Positions 1-13,199 of a DNA stretch of 64,000 nucleotides are shown piece by piece. Origin of the DNA: Triatoma infestans (Eukaryota; Arthropoda; Insecta; Hemiptera; Reduviidae); contig JAAEAF010001076.1 of the NCBI GenBank assembly GCA_011037195.1, forward strand, positions 103,640 to 167,639. The letters are read 5' to 3'. The position numbers and the translations under genes are program-made. The notes under the pieces are model-generated. The model saw only the letters and a program-made list of their open reading frames with translations. It did no database searches and was not told where the DNA came from. Within the stretch, counting starts at the first letter, position 1. Every line of letters begins with the position of its first letter.

Positions 1-438
1 AAATTAATATAATTTTTTTTTTTAAGAAAACAGTATTTTGTTTTTTTAAGAGCACATTTCGGTACGAATATTTTAAATTAAAAAAATAGGATTTTTTAAT
101 TTTTTTTATTTATTTATTTATTTATTAAGAAGCAATTAAATAATATTTATTATTAAGATAATATTATAAAAAAAAAATTATTTTAAATAATAATTAAGTA
201 AAAAAATTTAACAGTTAAGAAATATAATTTGGTAAACTCGTCCACTTGTTTAATTTAAATTTAATGACTGCATTAAATTTAAAAAAAAAAAGAATTAATT
301 AAATAAATTAACCGTGCCGGAATGTGCGTCTATTTTTATTTTTCTATTTCATTTCTAGCGGTGCCTTTCAATTTTTTTTTTTTTTATTATTTTTTTTTTT
401 AAAGTGATTTTTTTATAATCATTTAATGTTTTTCACAG

Positions 439-483
439 CAGCTCGCTGACGAAGAATGGCTCGCGCCGAGTCTGCTAGTTTGA
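439..483 (+). CDS. Candidate terminal coding exon (gene entering from the left)
   Basis: A pyrimidine-rich stretch ending TTTTTCACAG at 429-438 resembles a 3' splice site. It is followed by GC-rich sequence that reads QLADEEWLAPSLLV and then TGA at 481-483. The sharp rise in GC inside an AT-rich background is the main reason to suspect a conserved exon. A second frame across the same bases also ends in a stop after a similar distance, so the phase is uncertain. I do not recognise the peptide. If real, this is the last exon of a plus-strand gene whose body lies upstream of the window. It could equally be an unrelated GC-rich patch. Confidence 0.25.
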   Translation, partial: QLADEEWLAPSLLV

Positions 484-1929
484 TGGTAATGATGTCAACA
501 ACCGCGCACATGCCATCATAATATGTAAACGGCGAAAAATATTTTAATTAAAAAAAAAAATGAAAAAAAAAAAGAAAAAAAAAAAAACGAATTAAGTGAG
601 AGAGAAAAATCAATCTGATTTTTTTTTCTTTTATTCTGATGAGAATTTTCTTTATTTTTTTTTTTTAATTTTTCTTTGGAAAGAAAATCTAATGATATGA
701 GATTTTTTTTTTGCTCTAGTTTTATAGTTATTTATTTAATGAGAACATAATTTAAGAAATGGCACACAATATAGCAGCCACACACAACATTCGTGCAGGG
801 GTCCGAATCTCCGATTAAATTTTTATTTGTTTATTTATTTTCTAGTCTGTTTCCCTGTCATGCTTAAGAATTTTCTTTTCTTCTTTATCAAATATTATTC
901 GACAAAATCCTCTTTTTTCCTTTTTCTATTAGTTAAATAAAAAAAATTAATACTTTAAATTATCCAAAAATAAAGAAAACAATTTTTTAATTCCTTTATA
1001 AATAAACACCTTGTTGATTTATTTTTTTTTTTTTTTTTAAATAGTTGTTTAATTTTTATTCTTCTTCTATGTTTGAGTTTTGTGATCATCACTGTTATTA
1101 AATATATATTTTTTTATATCAAGGGTGTCAAACTGAATGGCCCATGTCGGCGTTTATAGTTCTAGTTTGTTTGTCAAAGATCAAAGTATTTCAGGAAAAT
1201 TAAGTTAAGAAAAACATTATACTAACCTTTCTGAATAGTTTATTAAGAAGACGATTAAAAACTATAAGGCTCAGAAAGTTTATTGGGTTTGTGAAAATGT
1301 GTGATTTATAAAAAATTTTTTAGATCTACAAAGAAATCTTGGCAAAAAAAAAAATTGTACAAGTAAACTTAAAGAAATCTTACGTCTTTCTTTAGATTCT
1401 TGTTTTTTTTTACGTTCAAATTTACGAAAAAAAAAACAGAAGTACTATTATATAACATGATTTGTGCTCGTCATGTTCACAAATCTAAGGGTTTCTAAGA
1501 TGTTTCTGAGATGAAGGAAAATCTGGGTAAGGGAAATCATCAATTAAATAGAACATGTTTCCTTGTATTTCGGTGAATAAGATGATTTTTTTTTTTTTTG
1601 GCCGCTCGTAAACTGCTTAATCCCACAAGCCACTTCTTATAATTATAAAATCTAAAACCTTGTTTAGGAATCCTTGAAAAAAACCGGGGGTGGAAGGGTG
1701 GGACGTAAAGATGTTGCCCAAATGTGATTTTTTTAAAAGCCACAGTTATTGGAAACTATATAATGAAGTGTTGACTAAAAAAAAAAAAACGAACACCTAT
1801 CCCTTCCACAATAAACATCGCCCCACCCATTTACGGCTGTTTTACCAATTAGAATTCTTTAAAGAATATAAATATTATATAATTTTGACATCATTATCCA
1901 ACAATGACGTAAACCTATAATAAGAATGT

Positions 1930-1930
1930 C

Positions 1931-1959
<29 letters not shown>
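1930..1959. repeat. CA microsatellite
   Basis: About fifteen uninterrupted CA units in a low-complexity region. Confidence 0.95.
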
Positions 1960-1962
<3 letters not shown>

Positions 1963-2125
1963 CCTAAATAAGTTTGACACCCCTGATTTTGTTTTATATT
2001 TAAATAACTGGGGAGAAAAAATAAATAATGTTTTTTTTTTTATTTTTTTCTGTATTTATTTTTCATTCATTTATTTATTTATTTAGTTTTAATTTATTTA
2101 TTTATTTATTTTTTTTGTAATGTAG

Positions 2126-2193
2126 ACTCTGATGATGGGAACTGGCTAAGAGGAAGGAAGCGGTATTCGGCTGGGGAGACCTTAGAAGTCTAG
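2126..2193 (+). CDS. Candidate alternative terminal coding exon
   Basis: A T-rich tract ending in TAG (AG at 2124-2125) precedes a GC-rich stretch. In the frame starting at 2128 it encodes a 21-residue tail, SDDGNWLRGRKRYSAGETLE plus V, then TAG at 2191-2193. The peptide is hydrophilic and of balanced composition, unlike the lysine/phenylalanine-rich chance frames around it. With the island at 439 it could be one of two alternative last exons of the same upstream gene. The protein is not recognised. The splice junction is inferred from sequence only. Confidence 0.33.
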
Positions 2194-4280
2194 TCGCCGT
2201 GGGCAATAATTATTGTTTGTTTTTTTTTTTTTTTAATTTCCTTCTTTTTTTAGTCTTTTTTTTTTTTAACTTAAAAAATATTTAAGTAAAACAGAAAATG
2301 AAGTAATTGATACAACAAAAAAAAAAAAAAAAATATCAAAAGAAAACAAGTGGAAAAATTATACCTTTTTAATAAAAAAAACTACAAGTTGTCGGCACAT
2401 TAAATAATAATAATAAATAAATAAATAAATAAATGTATTACAGTATTAAAGCAAAAATGGAAAAATAAATAAAAATTTCAAAAAAATAAATAGTTGTTGT
2501 GTGTGTGTTGCGTGTGTATTCCAAATGTGTATGACTGTGTGTGTGTTTTATTTTTGGGGGAGAGGAGAGAGATATATACGATCGGCATGTATAAAGAAAT
2601 AATCTAGCGATCTTTTTTTTTGTAAAAAGTTTCTTTTTTTTTTTAATTTTTATTTTATTAAAAAGAAGTAATAAAAAATATGGGAAAAAAAAAGAAATAT
2701 TACATTGTGAAACCTTGGTATATGTGATTAATGATAACTGTAAAAAGAAAAAATCCTAATTTTCTATACAAGAGACTCTTTTCAAGTGCATTAAGAAAAT
2801 AATGATTTACCCAGCTGATCTGATCGAAATTCGTGTTCTGTTTAGGTTATAAAAGCTCAAGGCAACTAAGTGTATCCCATACAGTTGAAACTTGGAAAAT
2901 CTTTGTAAACATTCATGGAAGATATTGTTGAATAAGGTTAAAGTGTGTTAGTTATTTCGCGTTCGCAAAATGGCTGTAAAGATGTCATATTTCATGTTAT
3001 ATTGCATATGCGTTGAAGAAGAATAAGGTTACCTCAAAGCTGAGTTCTAAAACGGAGCTGAGCTGTTGGGCCGGCTCAAGGAAGTCGCGACCTTAGGGCC
3101 CTGCACTTAGCAAAATGTAAAAGACAGGAAAGAATAATTAACCCAATTAAAACACCAATTTGGCATTTGGCATCAGGTTGTTCGGGAAAAAAAAATATTT
3201 CAAATAAATGTATTGGACCTAAAAATACACTAAACAAGGTTAGCATAGTCAACGTAAATCATTGCACAAAACTGAATTTGCACAAAAGTGAAAAAATCGC
3301 TTCTGAAAAATCTGAACAAAAATGTACTTCTTTAATAAACTAGTTACTTCTTATATTGATTTTGTTCAAATATTTACAACAGAATACAGAAAACAAACCG
3401 GAAGTAATTCAGAAATTTTACATTACGCTATAAAAAATTCAACTTTGTATCTGTGGCACGTAAACATTATTTCTTACAGGAAAAACAGATTTGGGGGTGA
3501 ATTTGGGCGTTGACAATTAGGTCATTAGCGCCAAGAAGGAAACAGATATTATAATAATTTTAATGTATATTAATTCTCACGAGGGTTTTGCATTATCTAA
3601 AGTCGGTTCTGTTGTTGGGATTTTTGAATGGAGACATTTTAAAGGGACAGAGGTTTAAGAAGATGTATTTGAAAGGGTTGGTGGGATCTGACAAAAACAT
3701 GAGATACTAAAAACCCAATGTTTGGGAGTTCCCATAATGAGGAATAAAAAAGGAAGAGATAAGATGTTGAAGGTACATCCAAGTAATTTATAAAATGTAT
3801 AATTAAAATAAAAACTGACATTATATTATTATTATTATATAAAATGAATTACCATTTCTGTTTTATTACCATTATTATGATTACTATTATTAATAGTGCC
3901 ATCACCATAAAAATAATTATTGTAATTGGGTGGGAAAAGCCATAGTTTACTGTACCAATTGAAATTCCTATCAACTGTTTCCTCCTTTCAAGATAAAGTT
4001 TTTCTGGCACTTATAAATAATTCTTGAATAAATCTCGAGAATCTTGCTTACTTTTTTTCCCTGATTTTGAAGATAAACTGGAACTTTTCAGGAATAATTA
4101 TACAAGTTTTCTTGTATAGAAAGGCGCAATGGCAATGCAATAAATTTGAATATAATGTGTGGTAAAATTGATTCAGAAAATTGATCACCTTGGTGATACT
4201 TAAAAATCTTCTATGCATTCATTCACTTCCGCCACAAAATTTTACATTTCATGCGTGATTGAAAAAAAATATGGAAACTG

Positions 4281-4469
4281 CCAATTGGGTTCTAATCTAG
4301 CAGTGCTGCCTTAGATTTTTTTCTCTTCTTAGGCCCCTATGGCTCACTGATGATGGACAGTGCTGTCTGTAACAAGAGAACACTATCATAGGTCGGCAGT
4401 ACATTAAACATGGCTCCGGACATTAAAGAGCATATTGATATTGACACGCCATAAATAAATAAATAAAAA
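4281..4469 (+). mobile_element. tRNA-derived SINE, degenerate copy
   Basis: Matches the body of the SINE seen at 38891, 51373, 57855 and 63090. It has the 'TGCTGCCTTAGATTTTTTTC' segment, a 'gatggacagtgctgtctgtaa' core, a 'cggcagt' block and a 'tggctccgga' block, and ends near 'gacacgcc' before an AAAT-type tail at about 4450-4469. The tRNA-like head is badly eroded. Being tRNA-derived, it would have used a Pol III promoter and LINE machinery when active. No coding capacity. Confidence 0.7.
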
Positions 4470-4969
4470 ATTTGTTAGCTAAATCATAACCGTTCTAAAA
4501 GTAAAACATTTATTGGCCTTATTAATAAATATTTAAAAAAAAAAAAAACAATTTGTCGAATCGAATTTGGGGGTGACTTAAGATCCCCAAAAAATTAGTT
4601 TTAGATCTGTTTCAGAGTTCCACGGAACTTCAGTTCGGTGAATTTTGCGAGATTACTGATGTCGTCATATTATCAACATAATTTATCCATCATATTCGTC
4701 ATCATTATCATGTTTTTGTTTTTTTTCTTTTTTTGCATAGTACACTTTTCTGTCATTAATATAATCAAACATTTTACCAAGTTTTGTGCTTATCTGCGCT
4801 GTTAGATTTACGCACACACACCCCTCCAGTGCCAGTAATTCGAATGCCTAACTGTTGTTCCTTAAAATTCAAATTTTTATTTGAATAATTACAAACTGAT
4901 CCCTTTGTTGAGTAGTTAATTCATTTTCATATTCCATGTTTTTTTATGCCTTCTACTTACCAATAGAAT

Positions 4970-7900
4970 TTTTCATTTAAGGCCCCCCCAAAAAAGGCAT
5001 TATAGCTTAATTAATTAGACTACACGTACTTTACCTATTAATTTGTTTTACCACTAAATGAAAGTACTTTTAATCAAACATAAACAAGCTAGCTAGCTAT
5101 ATAAACAAAAAATAAACAAGAAATAAAGCTATATAAAACAAACAAAAAAGAAACCTGTACAGTTATAATTGTATCACATATAACAAGGTTTAAAAATACT
5201 CATTGAATTTCAATAATAATTTATCTTATAGTGTTTTTTTTTTAATATATATAAAAATAGAATAAATAAAAATAAAACAAAGATCATTTTAAGCTCTGGT
5301 TTTAAAAAGAACCTGATTTAGTAATTTATTAGTAACTCTCATACAGAGATGTAAAAAAAAAAAAGTTAAAAAATTAGATTACATATTTTTCCATCTTCCT
5401 CAAAACAAAAAATGATGATAGAACACACATTCAATTTCTTTTGTTTTTGTTTTTTTGTTTTTGAGGAATTAAAAAACAAAAAAACAAAAAAACTGTAACT
5501 GTTAAATATACATAGGGATGTATATGTGTTATTTAATTGTACATGTGTATATCTCCATAATTAATTCTGGTGATATGTAATTGCAAAAAAAAAAAATACA
5601 ATTATTTTAAAAAAATAAAATAAAAAATAAAAAAAAAAGGAAAAAAAAACAGACAAAACAACAAAAAAAAAAAAAATAAAGAAATCGAGGTAATTATAAA
5701 TACAAAAATACGACGATATAAAAAAAATTATATATAAAAAGTTTAAAGTATAAATAAATTATAGGTGATTAAAAAAACAAACAAAAAAACACCTACAATG
5801 AAAAATAAATTAAAATAAAGAATAAATAATAATAAATAAAACAAGAAATAAAATTTAAAAAAAAAAAAAAAAAAATTTTTAGTGATGCAAGGTGGTTTAG
5901 CGTTGCAAGGTGGTTTAGCGTTTTTGTAGAATTTAGTTAGATGTAGTAATTTAATATACATATATATAAATGAAAATACAGAAGTATAAATATATATATA
6001 CATATATACGTATAATACAAATATATATATATATTTGTATATATATAAATACACACACAAAAAAGAAAAAAAAGTGAAACTAGAGTTTAGAAAAACAAAA
6101 CAACGTTATTAAGTAAAAAAAAAATAAATAAATAAATAAATAAAATAAGAAACCGAAAAAAATTACCTTTTTTTTTTTTTTCCAAATTTAAAAGAAAAAA
6201 TAAATCATATAGATGACTTTTTATTTTGAATTTAATTCGGGATAATAAACCACTTAGAGACGACATAAAAAACCTCGGCTTTTTTTGGAGGGAATTCAGT
6301 CAATTCTTGTCGAAAAAAAAAAAACAAATTAACAAATTTGATAAAAAGAAAATAAAAAATTGTGTAAATAAATTATTATGTGAAAATATATTTCCATTTT
6401 TTCAAAAGACAGAACTGTAAAAAAAAAAAAAAAAAATTTAACGTTCTATTTGTTGAACTGATAAAAATTTTTGAGAAGGTTAAGAAAAACAATTAATCCT
6501 TTTTTCTTTTGTTTTTACAAGTTTTATAAAAAAGAAAATATGGGTTAAAATTAAGAAAATAAAATTAATGGACTGTAGTGTCATTTTCTACTTAAAAATA
6601 AATTTAGTAGACCTGAACAAAAAAAAAATGTAGGAAAAACTATATTTTAAAGGGTGGGAAAAATTTTGGAGAAAACCAATTTTTTTTTTAATTTTTGCGT
6701 TTTTTGTTTGTAAATATAAAAGGAAAGAATAAAAAAAAATCCTGTCCAAAAAAAAAGAAAAATGGAAATTAAAATAAAAAATGTAATTTAGGTTATTTAA
6801 TCACTTCCGCTTATGGACAGTGGCAATTTTACATTGCATTAGGTGATGTAATAAAAACACATAAGTAAATAATTAAAAAAAAAAAGAGTGCTTGCACACA
6901 CTTCCTACAGGATAATTATTTACCTGTTTAACGCAATAATTATCAACAGTTTTCTTTTCTTATTTTAGTTAAGAGGTTTTTTTTTTTTTTTTAAAAAACA
7001 AACATTTCATTAGCGTGTTTGATTGAGTGGGGAAAAGTGGTGACAATAGATCTTATCATGGGTTTTGATGAAATATCTTCATCAATTCATTTTGGTCTGC
7101 AATTTAATTATTTATTATATTTCAGAATAAGCGGATCATAAGGAACATTCTTTTACAGCTATTTTAGGCGCCCAAAAAAAAATAATCATGATCCTTAGTA
7201 TAAGCGAAAAGCAGCCACTCCCTTCTAGTAAGTAGGAGGGGATTGTTTGTTTGTTATACGTCCTTCTTCCATTAGTAGGGGGGAAAGACCTATTTCTCAC
7301 CATTGGCCAGTTACTTTATTCTCCCTTGATATCTTCAATACTGTAAATTATATATAACATTTGTTATCACCTCACAGAAAATTTCTCTCTTTTTTTGGCA
7401 ACACAAAAAGGTCTTATCTACATAGGAATGATGGCAGATAATATCCCAATATTCCCAGTATTTTTGCTGTTATTCTTGTGTAAAATATTCTTACATAAGA
7501 GATACTTTTTTTTCTCCTCGAGAGAGAGAAAGGAGAGAATCTAGGCTTCATTTCGGTTATCGAAAAGTTTTCGAGTGTTTGTTTACACATTTTTCAAGAT
7601 ATCTTGATAAACATGTGATTTTTATCCTAGCCTTGGCGATTTTTTTTTTTAGTCTTGCTGATTGTATAAAAAAGATTTTGCCAATACTATGAATTATCAC
7701 AAATGTTTATTAAGGATATCCTGAAGAAGGCACCGTATATCCGAAATCAAAAAAATGAAGCAGCCTATCATGAGCAAAATCCACTTGATTATTTTTTTTT
7801 TTCCTCCAGCAAGAGCGAAACCCTAACCAAAATAAGACTTTACCTGAAGTCGTGCTGGACACTAGGAACATGTTAGCTCTGAAAAATTAGTCTCGGAGCT

Positions 7901-9600
7901 CTAGTCTCTGCATGTCTACTTTTCAAAACCTCTTTCATTAACTATCTTTTTTTTTTTAACTTTAATGTAGAGTTCTCTAAATCCAACGAATCTGAGATAC
8001 ATCCTCGGATCTTCATCCTTCCTCCATCCTTGTTATTTTTTAAATGAATTTTGATATAAAGGTCCTAGTTAGATCCGAGTGTTGGGTAATCAGTATTTTG
8101 GTCCCTCTTTAGCCAACTTTATTTCCTTTTAGCTGATTGATAGTATAGGATTAAATTTGTTCATCCACCGTTGGAAAAAAAGCCTTTCAGGTACTGTAGA
8201 AAAAAATTGAACTATACCATAATTAATTTCAGTCTTTCATCCACAAATATTTTCAGTGACTATAAATAATTTATTACCAAAATTCAACCCAATTAATACA
8301 TAGTCTTAACAATATAATTCCAAAACCGCAAAGGTAACCTATTAAACAATTTTCAACTACTATGAAAAAACCAAAAGATCTATTATACACACCTTTTCTT
8401 TATCTTTTCTTTTCAACACAAATCATTTCTCTTGAGAAACCATAAAAAAATATTGAAATTATTTTTTTCAAATATTTTTGTTTTAATTTTTTTTTTTTTT
8501 TTTTTAAAGGAATAATTAAAAAAAATTTAGGAAAAAATATTGTGTGAAGCATTAAAAAAATAAATAAATGAAAAATGCGAAGACATATTTATCATATACA
8601 TAAATATATATGAATAAGGGAATTTAAAATAAAAAAAGTAATATATATTATAAATAATTTTTAAAAAAATGCAAAAAAAAATGAAGTAAGAAAATATATA
8701 TATATATATAGGTGGACCGTAAATGTAGAGAAAGCACAATTATAGTGAAAAAAATGCACAAATTAATACAAAAAAAAAAAATAAAAAAATACAAAAAAAT
8801 CCCATTTTGTCCCTCTGTGCCCTTGCCCTTGATTTGGTAAGAAATTTTAATTAATGAAAAATTCCATGTTACCTTTTTAAAGACAAAATAAAACGAAAAA
8901 AAAATAAATAAATAAAACAAAAACCTGTTGTTTAGAGTTATAATAATGTGAAAAATTGGGCTCATTATTTATATATGAAAAAGTATTAACTTTAAATGGA
9001 AAAAAAAAACAAATAAAGTGTTTTTTTTTATTTTATTTTTTTTTATTTATTTGTTCTTTAAAAACAAAACAAAAATAAATTATACATAAAAAAAAGACAA
9101 AAAATGGATATTGTTGTGGATATATAAATATATATATATATAATGTGTAATGTGTTTAAATAAAAACAAAAAAAATAAATTAAATTAAAAATGAAAAAAA
9201 AAAAATCAATCTCCAGATTAGCACAGATCTTGAGACTGGCTTTCAATGATTTAAACAAGATAAAAATAATAAATTGATTATAAATTTAAAAAACAAAAAA
9301 TAAATAAAGCCCTAGTAAACACTGTATAGTTATATTAAACACGAAATATGTTTTATACAAGGCTTTGGCAAGAAAATATTATATAAGGTAAAAAATTATA
9401 TATATAAATAAATAAAAAAATCATGTTATATATATAAAATATATATATATGGGCTAAAAAAAAAATGGCCAACTTGGTATGTAACAAGAATAAAAAATAA
9501 AAAAGATGTGTACATATAATGAAATATCTAATATAGGTTGTGTTTTCATTTTTTTCTTATTCCAATAATTATCCTTTTTCCTGGTTCCTGATTTACATAG
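4970..9600. repeat. AT-rich low-complexity sequence, no gene seen
   Basis: Dense A and T runs, AAAT/TTTA repeats and short (TA)n tracts, for example at 5950-6030, 8690-8712 and 9120-9140. Open frames here translate to poly-Lys/Asn or Phe/Ile/Tyr strings with no domain, and are composition artefacts. 6780-8450 is less biased but shows no recognisable gene. A CTGAAGA...CCGAAA motif is at 7721-7747 (see findings). Confidence 0.7.
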
Positions 9601-9659
9601 ATTAGTGAGTGAATAAATTTCAGCAAGATAAAAAAAAAAGGAAAGGAATCTGATTTCTT

Positions 9660-9985
9660 TTCTGCCACCATGCAGTACTCACAAGAGGCGTAAAGTAATA
9701 TTATTCAACTAGTTCTACATGTAGCGGCAATACGGGGTATACAGGTATGTGTTGCAAAAGAATTTCCAAATGGCAACAGATTTGAGGAAGTAATGCCTAT
9801 TTTTTCAGGCGTGCTTAATGTTCAAGTACCAATTAGGTGTCATGGACGAAGGCGGAAGCACCTACTTTACCGTTAACACTTTTTAAATAAATATAAAATT
9901 TAGCAGTTATACGCGGGACTCGAACTGGCGTCCTTCCGCTTACAAGTCTATGCTCATAACCACTACACCAACACCGACCCCTAGA
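9660..9985 (-). mobile_element. tRNA-like SINE, second type
   Basis: Read on the minus strand, 9982-9905 has a Pol III A-box-like segment (TGGTGTAGTGGTTATGAGCA), then about 40 bp later a B-box-like segment (AGTTCGAGTCC). The spacing between them is as in a tRNA. The flanks do not fold into an acceptor stem, so this is not an intact tRNA. The following 250 bp, towards 9660, is taken as the SINE body. It differs from the commoner SINE family in this window. The end of the body is uncertain. Confidence 0.55.
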
Positions 9986-11217
9986 GAGAGGGAATATTTG
10001 ATCTGAATTAAAGTCATATATTATATCGTATGTATAACATATTAAATATATACAGATATATAATTATATTAAAATGAAATATATTCTCAGTATTTCCGCC
10101 TTACAATTTTGTTTTCTTTTAAATTTATATAAGTTAAAAACTAATTTAATCAGTTGGCAGAAAGAATTTACTATTCATTCGTGAGGTCAATAACCCTGAA
10201 CTCGAGTGTAAAAAAAAGGCATCATTTTACTCGCTGTTCGAAAAATAACTACTAATTATTATGAATTAACATTATATTGTAAAGATTTACACATTTAATC
10301 CAAAATTTCAGAACGTAGAACAGCTATAAAAGCTACATTGTCTTTGCCCAAAATATTTCAAAAACTTTTTGCACTCAGAAAATGTTTGCCCCCTTCAAAA
10401 TCCGCTATTATTGTTTAAATTGTGAACTTTTTCAAGGACAAACCCACAATTATTGAGAGAAGCGGCAGAAAATGATTGAAATTTTGTTAAATGTAAGTAA
10501 CGTTATTAAAGATTTTACAAGATTTGTTTAGCCAATTTTGCTTGCTTACGTCATGAGTTCCAAGAGAATTGTGAAAAAGCTGCATTTAACTATACTACGT
10601 AGATAAAGAACGCAAAGGACAAAAATGCCATATTAAGGATTATATTATATGGAAAGTATTTTATGGATTCTACAGGTAATGCAATATCATGCTCAAAACT
10701 AATACGCCAAACATTAATCCTAAGTTTGCCATTTTGTCGTACATAAAACTTTGCAAAACTTACAAACTACTAAAGCTGATGCATTTGATATAAGGTGTAA
10801 AACAGTAAATATTTACCACGTTTTTATATGTAATTGTGAAGAAAACAGGTTTGAAATTAAGCTAGAATGTAGATGATGTAGAGGACGAGGATGTAGAGCG
10901 TTAATGGATTCGAATCCCAGTCTTGGCCTTGGATTAATAAAACATATTATAATAATTTGGAAATATATAGTAACGTAGGTGTAAAGCTCATTTTCTCTTC
11001 CAAAACCCATAAATTAGAGGAAATTAAAAAAACTTTGGCACCACACTAGTTCATTTTCCAACAAATAATATTGTCGACTTTTATGCAACAAGGGATGCCT
11101 ACTAGTTCAATTATAAGTAGTATTTGTTATTCTATTCAAAGTATGATAGTGAATTTGTGTTTTCTGTTATATTGGTCTAAGTTTAAATTGGATAATAGCA
11201 ATTAATCCCAAGAAAAA

Positions 11218-11720
11218 AGCTTGTTTGACTGATAGCGACAAACTAACTACCTGTTCGGATGGATGGATAAAGGATAGAGTGGATAGATGGCGATAGACCA
11301 CTCGATCCCAAAGAGGCATGTTTGTTTGACAGCACTGAACTACTTAGCCGGATTAAGAAAGAGTTAAGAAAAAGTATGGCATGTTTCCAACTAGCTAAAG
11401 AGAAAAGATTTGTTTGACAGATGGTGATAAACTACCCGATCGGAGAGACTCTAGGCTGTAGGAAAGGATGTAGAGGGGATAGATGGCCATAGACCACCCG
11501 ATCTCGGGAAGGTAGGCTTCTTTGACAGATAGCAATGATCTAGCTAGTCGGACGAATAGACAGAAGTAAAAGGAAAACTATAAAAATGGCGACTACCCGA
11601 TTCCAAAGAGGCCGACTTATTTGACAGCTACAGACTACCCAGTCGAGACAATCACCCGATCCCACGGAGGCAGGCATTGATTGACAGGTAGCGAGCGATC
11701 ACGTACTCGGTCGGACAGAT
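11218..11720. repeat. Degenerate minisatellite, TTTGACAG...ACTACCCGATC units
   Basis: Motifs resembling TTTGACAGATAGCGAT, ACTACCCGATC and AAAGAGGCAGGC recur in order through this interval. Occurrences of the GATAGATGGC...ATAGACCAC block are about 190 bp apart, and later repeats are closer at roughly 60-110 bp. Units have diverged by substitution and indel. No reading frame persists across the units, so this looks like decayed tandem DNA rather than a repeat protein. Confidence 0.6.
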
Positions 11721-12252
11721 GAGAGGAAGAAGCTATGATTAATATAAGAACAACGGTTTAGAAAGATATTGGGCAGTGGTTCAGGGCTAGTGAGTCACCA
11801 AGAAGTGTCTGAAGTTAGACTGCTAGCTCTTCTTCTTATATACAAACATCAAAAACCCCCACTAGCGTGAGATAGGGTTATCAAATGGGGAAAGTCAGTA
11901 CTAAGCCGACATTTCACTTTTGCCTTGACTCCGCTCCCCTGTTTCTTTATTTATTTCAAACAATAAACATAATAGTAAATAGTAACCCAAAGTCTTCTTG
12001 TTGGGGTCGCTTATTTAAACTATATACTAAACAAATAAAAAGCAATAAAACAAAAATTCATAAATTACGTTACTAAATATTACTTCAAAATATATAATAT
12101 ATATTTCATAAAACATATTCACTCTCCTTTTTAGAATATATAAAATTTGTTTGTTTCTTTTTATTTATTTAGAAAAATACAATTAAAACAGTTAGTAATT
12201 AGTTTGATATAGGTCAATTACATTACACCACATATAAATAAATAGAGGAGCT

Positions 12253-12335
12253 AAGAGAGTGGGGATTAGCTGAGTGTTAGCGAGCTTGAGTGGAACCGCA
12301 AGACTTAAATCCAAATAGCGCTGTCTTTAGAATTT
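12253..12335 (+). mobile_element. SINE head fragment, degenerate
   Basis: Starts with GGGGATTAGCTGAGTGTTAG, close to the A-box head of the main SINE family. It continues to an eroded B-box-like ACTTAAATCC and the family's 'AGCGCTGtCTTTAGAATTTC' transition into the body. The rest of the body is not recognisable. 5' fragment only. Confidence 0.45.
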
Positions 12336-12904
12336 CTCGTCCTCGAAACCTCTCTGTTTTCGTGCCTCAAAAAAGTTTTTTTTTTTTTTTGTTGAACTCT
12401 CTTTTACTAAACAACCAACTTCTGTAATGGCTTAGAATATAGCATAAAATACAGAAAACAATTATGTGATAATTCCAACTTCTTCAATGGCAGTTAGCTT
12501 CAGACAAAGAGAGTAGGGGGAGTGAGATGAAAACACCAATAAAATTTAATATTAAATAAATTTTAATTATGCCATAATAACAAATTTGAAGAGATTGAAG
12601 TAAATGTCCACTTTCCTTTACTTCCCTCTTGTCAGAGACGACGACGACTCTATTATTGTTTTGTTTGTTTTTGATCCTGTCGGGTCTGATACTTCGGTGA
12701 TTTCTAATCATCATATCAATTTTGAGCTTTCTTTTATATATATATATATATATATTCTGATGAAAACTAATTTAAAAAAAAAATTGAGTGCAATACCTTT
12801 AAAACAAACAACCAAAATAGCTACGAGCTTTATTAGTTCTAACAAACTTGAATTTAGGTTTCAACAGCATTTTTCTGTTGTTTGGAATTTTACAACTGTA
12901 CACA

Positions 12905-13145
12905 ATGTACAGTGGTAAAAAGTGATGAAGGAAAGAGGCATTCGTATGGGTTCAAAGCAGTGGTGGAAGAAGCAACCCATGCGAAGTGGGAGGTTGAAGT
13001 TCGCTTGTTTGACGGCACTGTTTGAGCCTTCTTGGTGGATTTCCAGGGATATTTTTTGGAGGACAGGAGGCGATTAAACGGATTAAAATGGACGAAAGAT
13101 TTGAGTGAAATTTAGAAACCGGTCTCTTCTAGGATAAACGGAATA
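12905..13145 (-). pseudogene. Jockey-like reverse transcriptase, C-terminal remnant
   Basis: The minus strand reads FNPFNRLLSSKKYPWKSTKK and then KAQTV and further residues. This matches, block for block, the tail of the Jockey-like remnant at 31200-31330 (NPFIRLLYTKNHP ... PKAQTV). The segment is the end of ORF2 after the RT domain, so no catalytic motif is present. It is a short, frame-broken copy and the assignment depends on similarity to the other copy in this window. Confidence 0.5.
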
Positions 13146-13199
13146 TTCAGATCTCTATGAATGTTTAAGATTTAAAATGTAATATGATCCAAAGGGCGG

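Larger units (their letters stand above)
1..2700. repeat. A/T homopolymer-rich low-complexity region
   Basis: Long poly-A and poly-T runs and TTTA/AAAT repeats dominate. They are interrupted by short GC-richer islands (about 439-520, 775-815, 2126-2210), which are listed separately where they support something. Scattered short open frames here look like chance products of the composition. A CA dinucleotide tract lies at 1930-1959. The pattern fits intron, 3' UTR or intergenic DNA. Confidence 0.7.

Noticed and set aside
5743..6060. 105-codon reverse frame rich in Tyr/Ile/Phe
   Set aside because: Lies in poly-A/T and TATA repeats; composition artefact.
8648..8965. 105-codon reverse frame
   Set aside because: Low-complexity Phe/Ile-rich translation of A-runs; no start context or domain.
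9905..9982. Intact tRNA gene on the minus strand
   Set aside because: A- and B-box present but no acceptor stem pairing; interpreted as a SINE head.
10880..10930. B-box-like GGATTCGAATCCC suggesting a tRNA or SINE
   Set aside because: No matching A-box at the right distance, and the motif is palindromic; insufficient.
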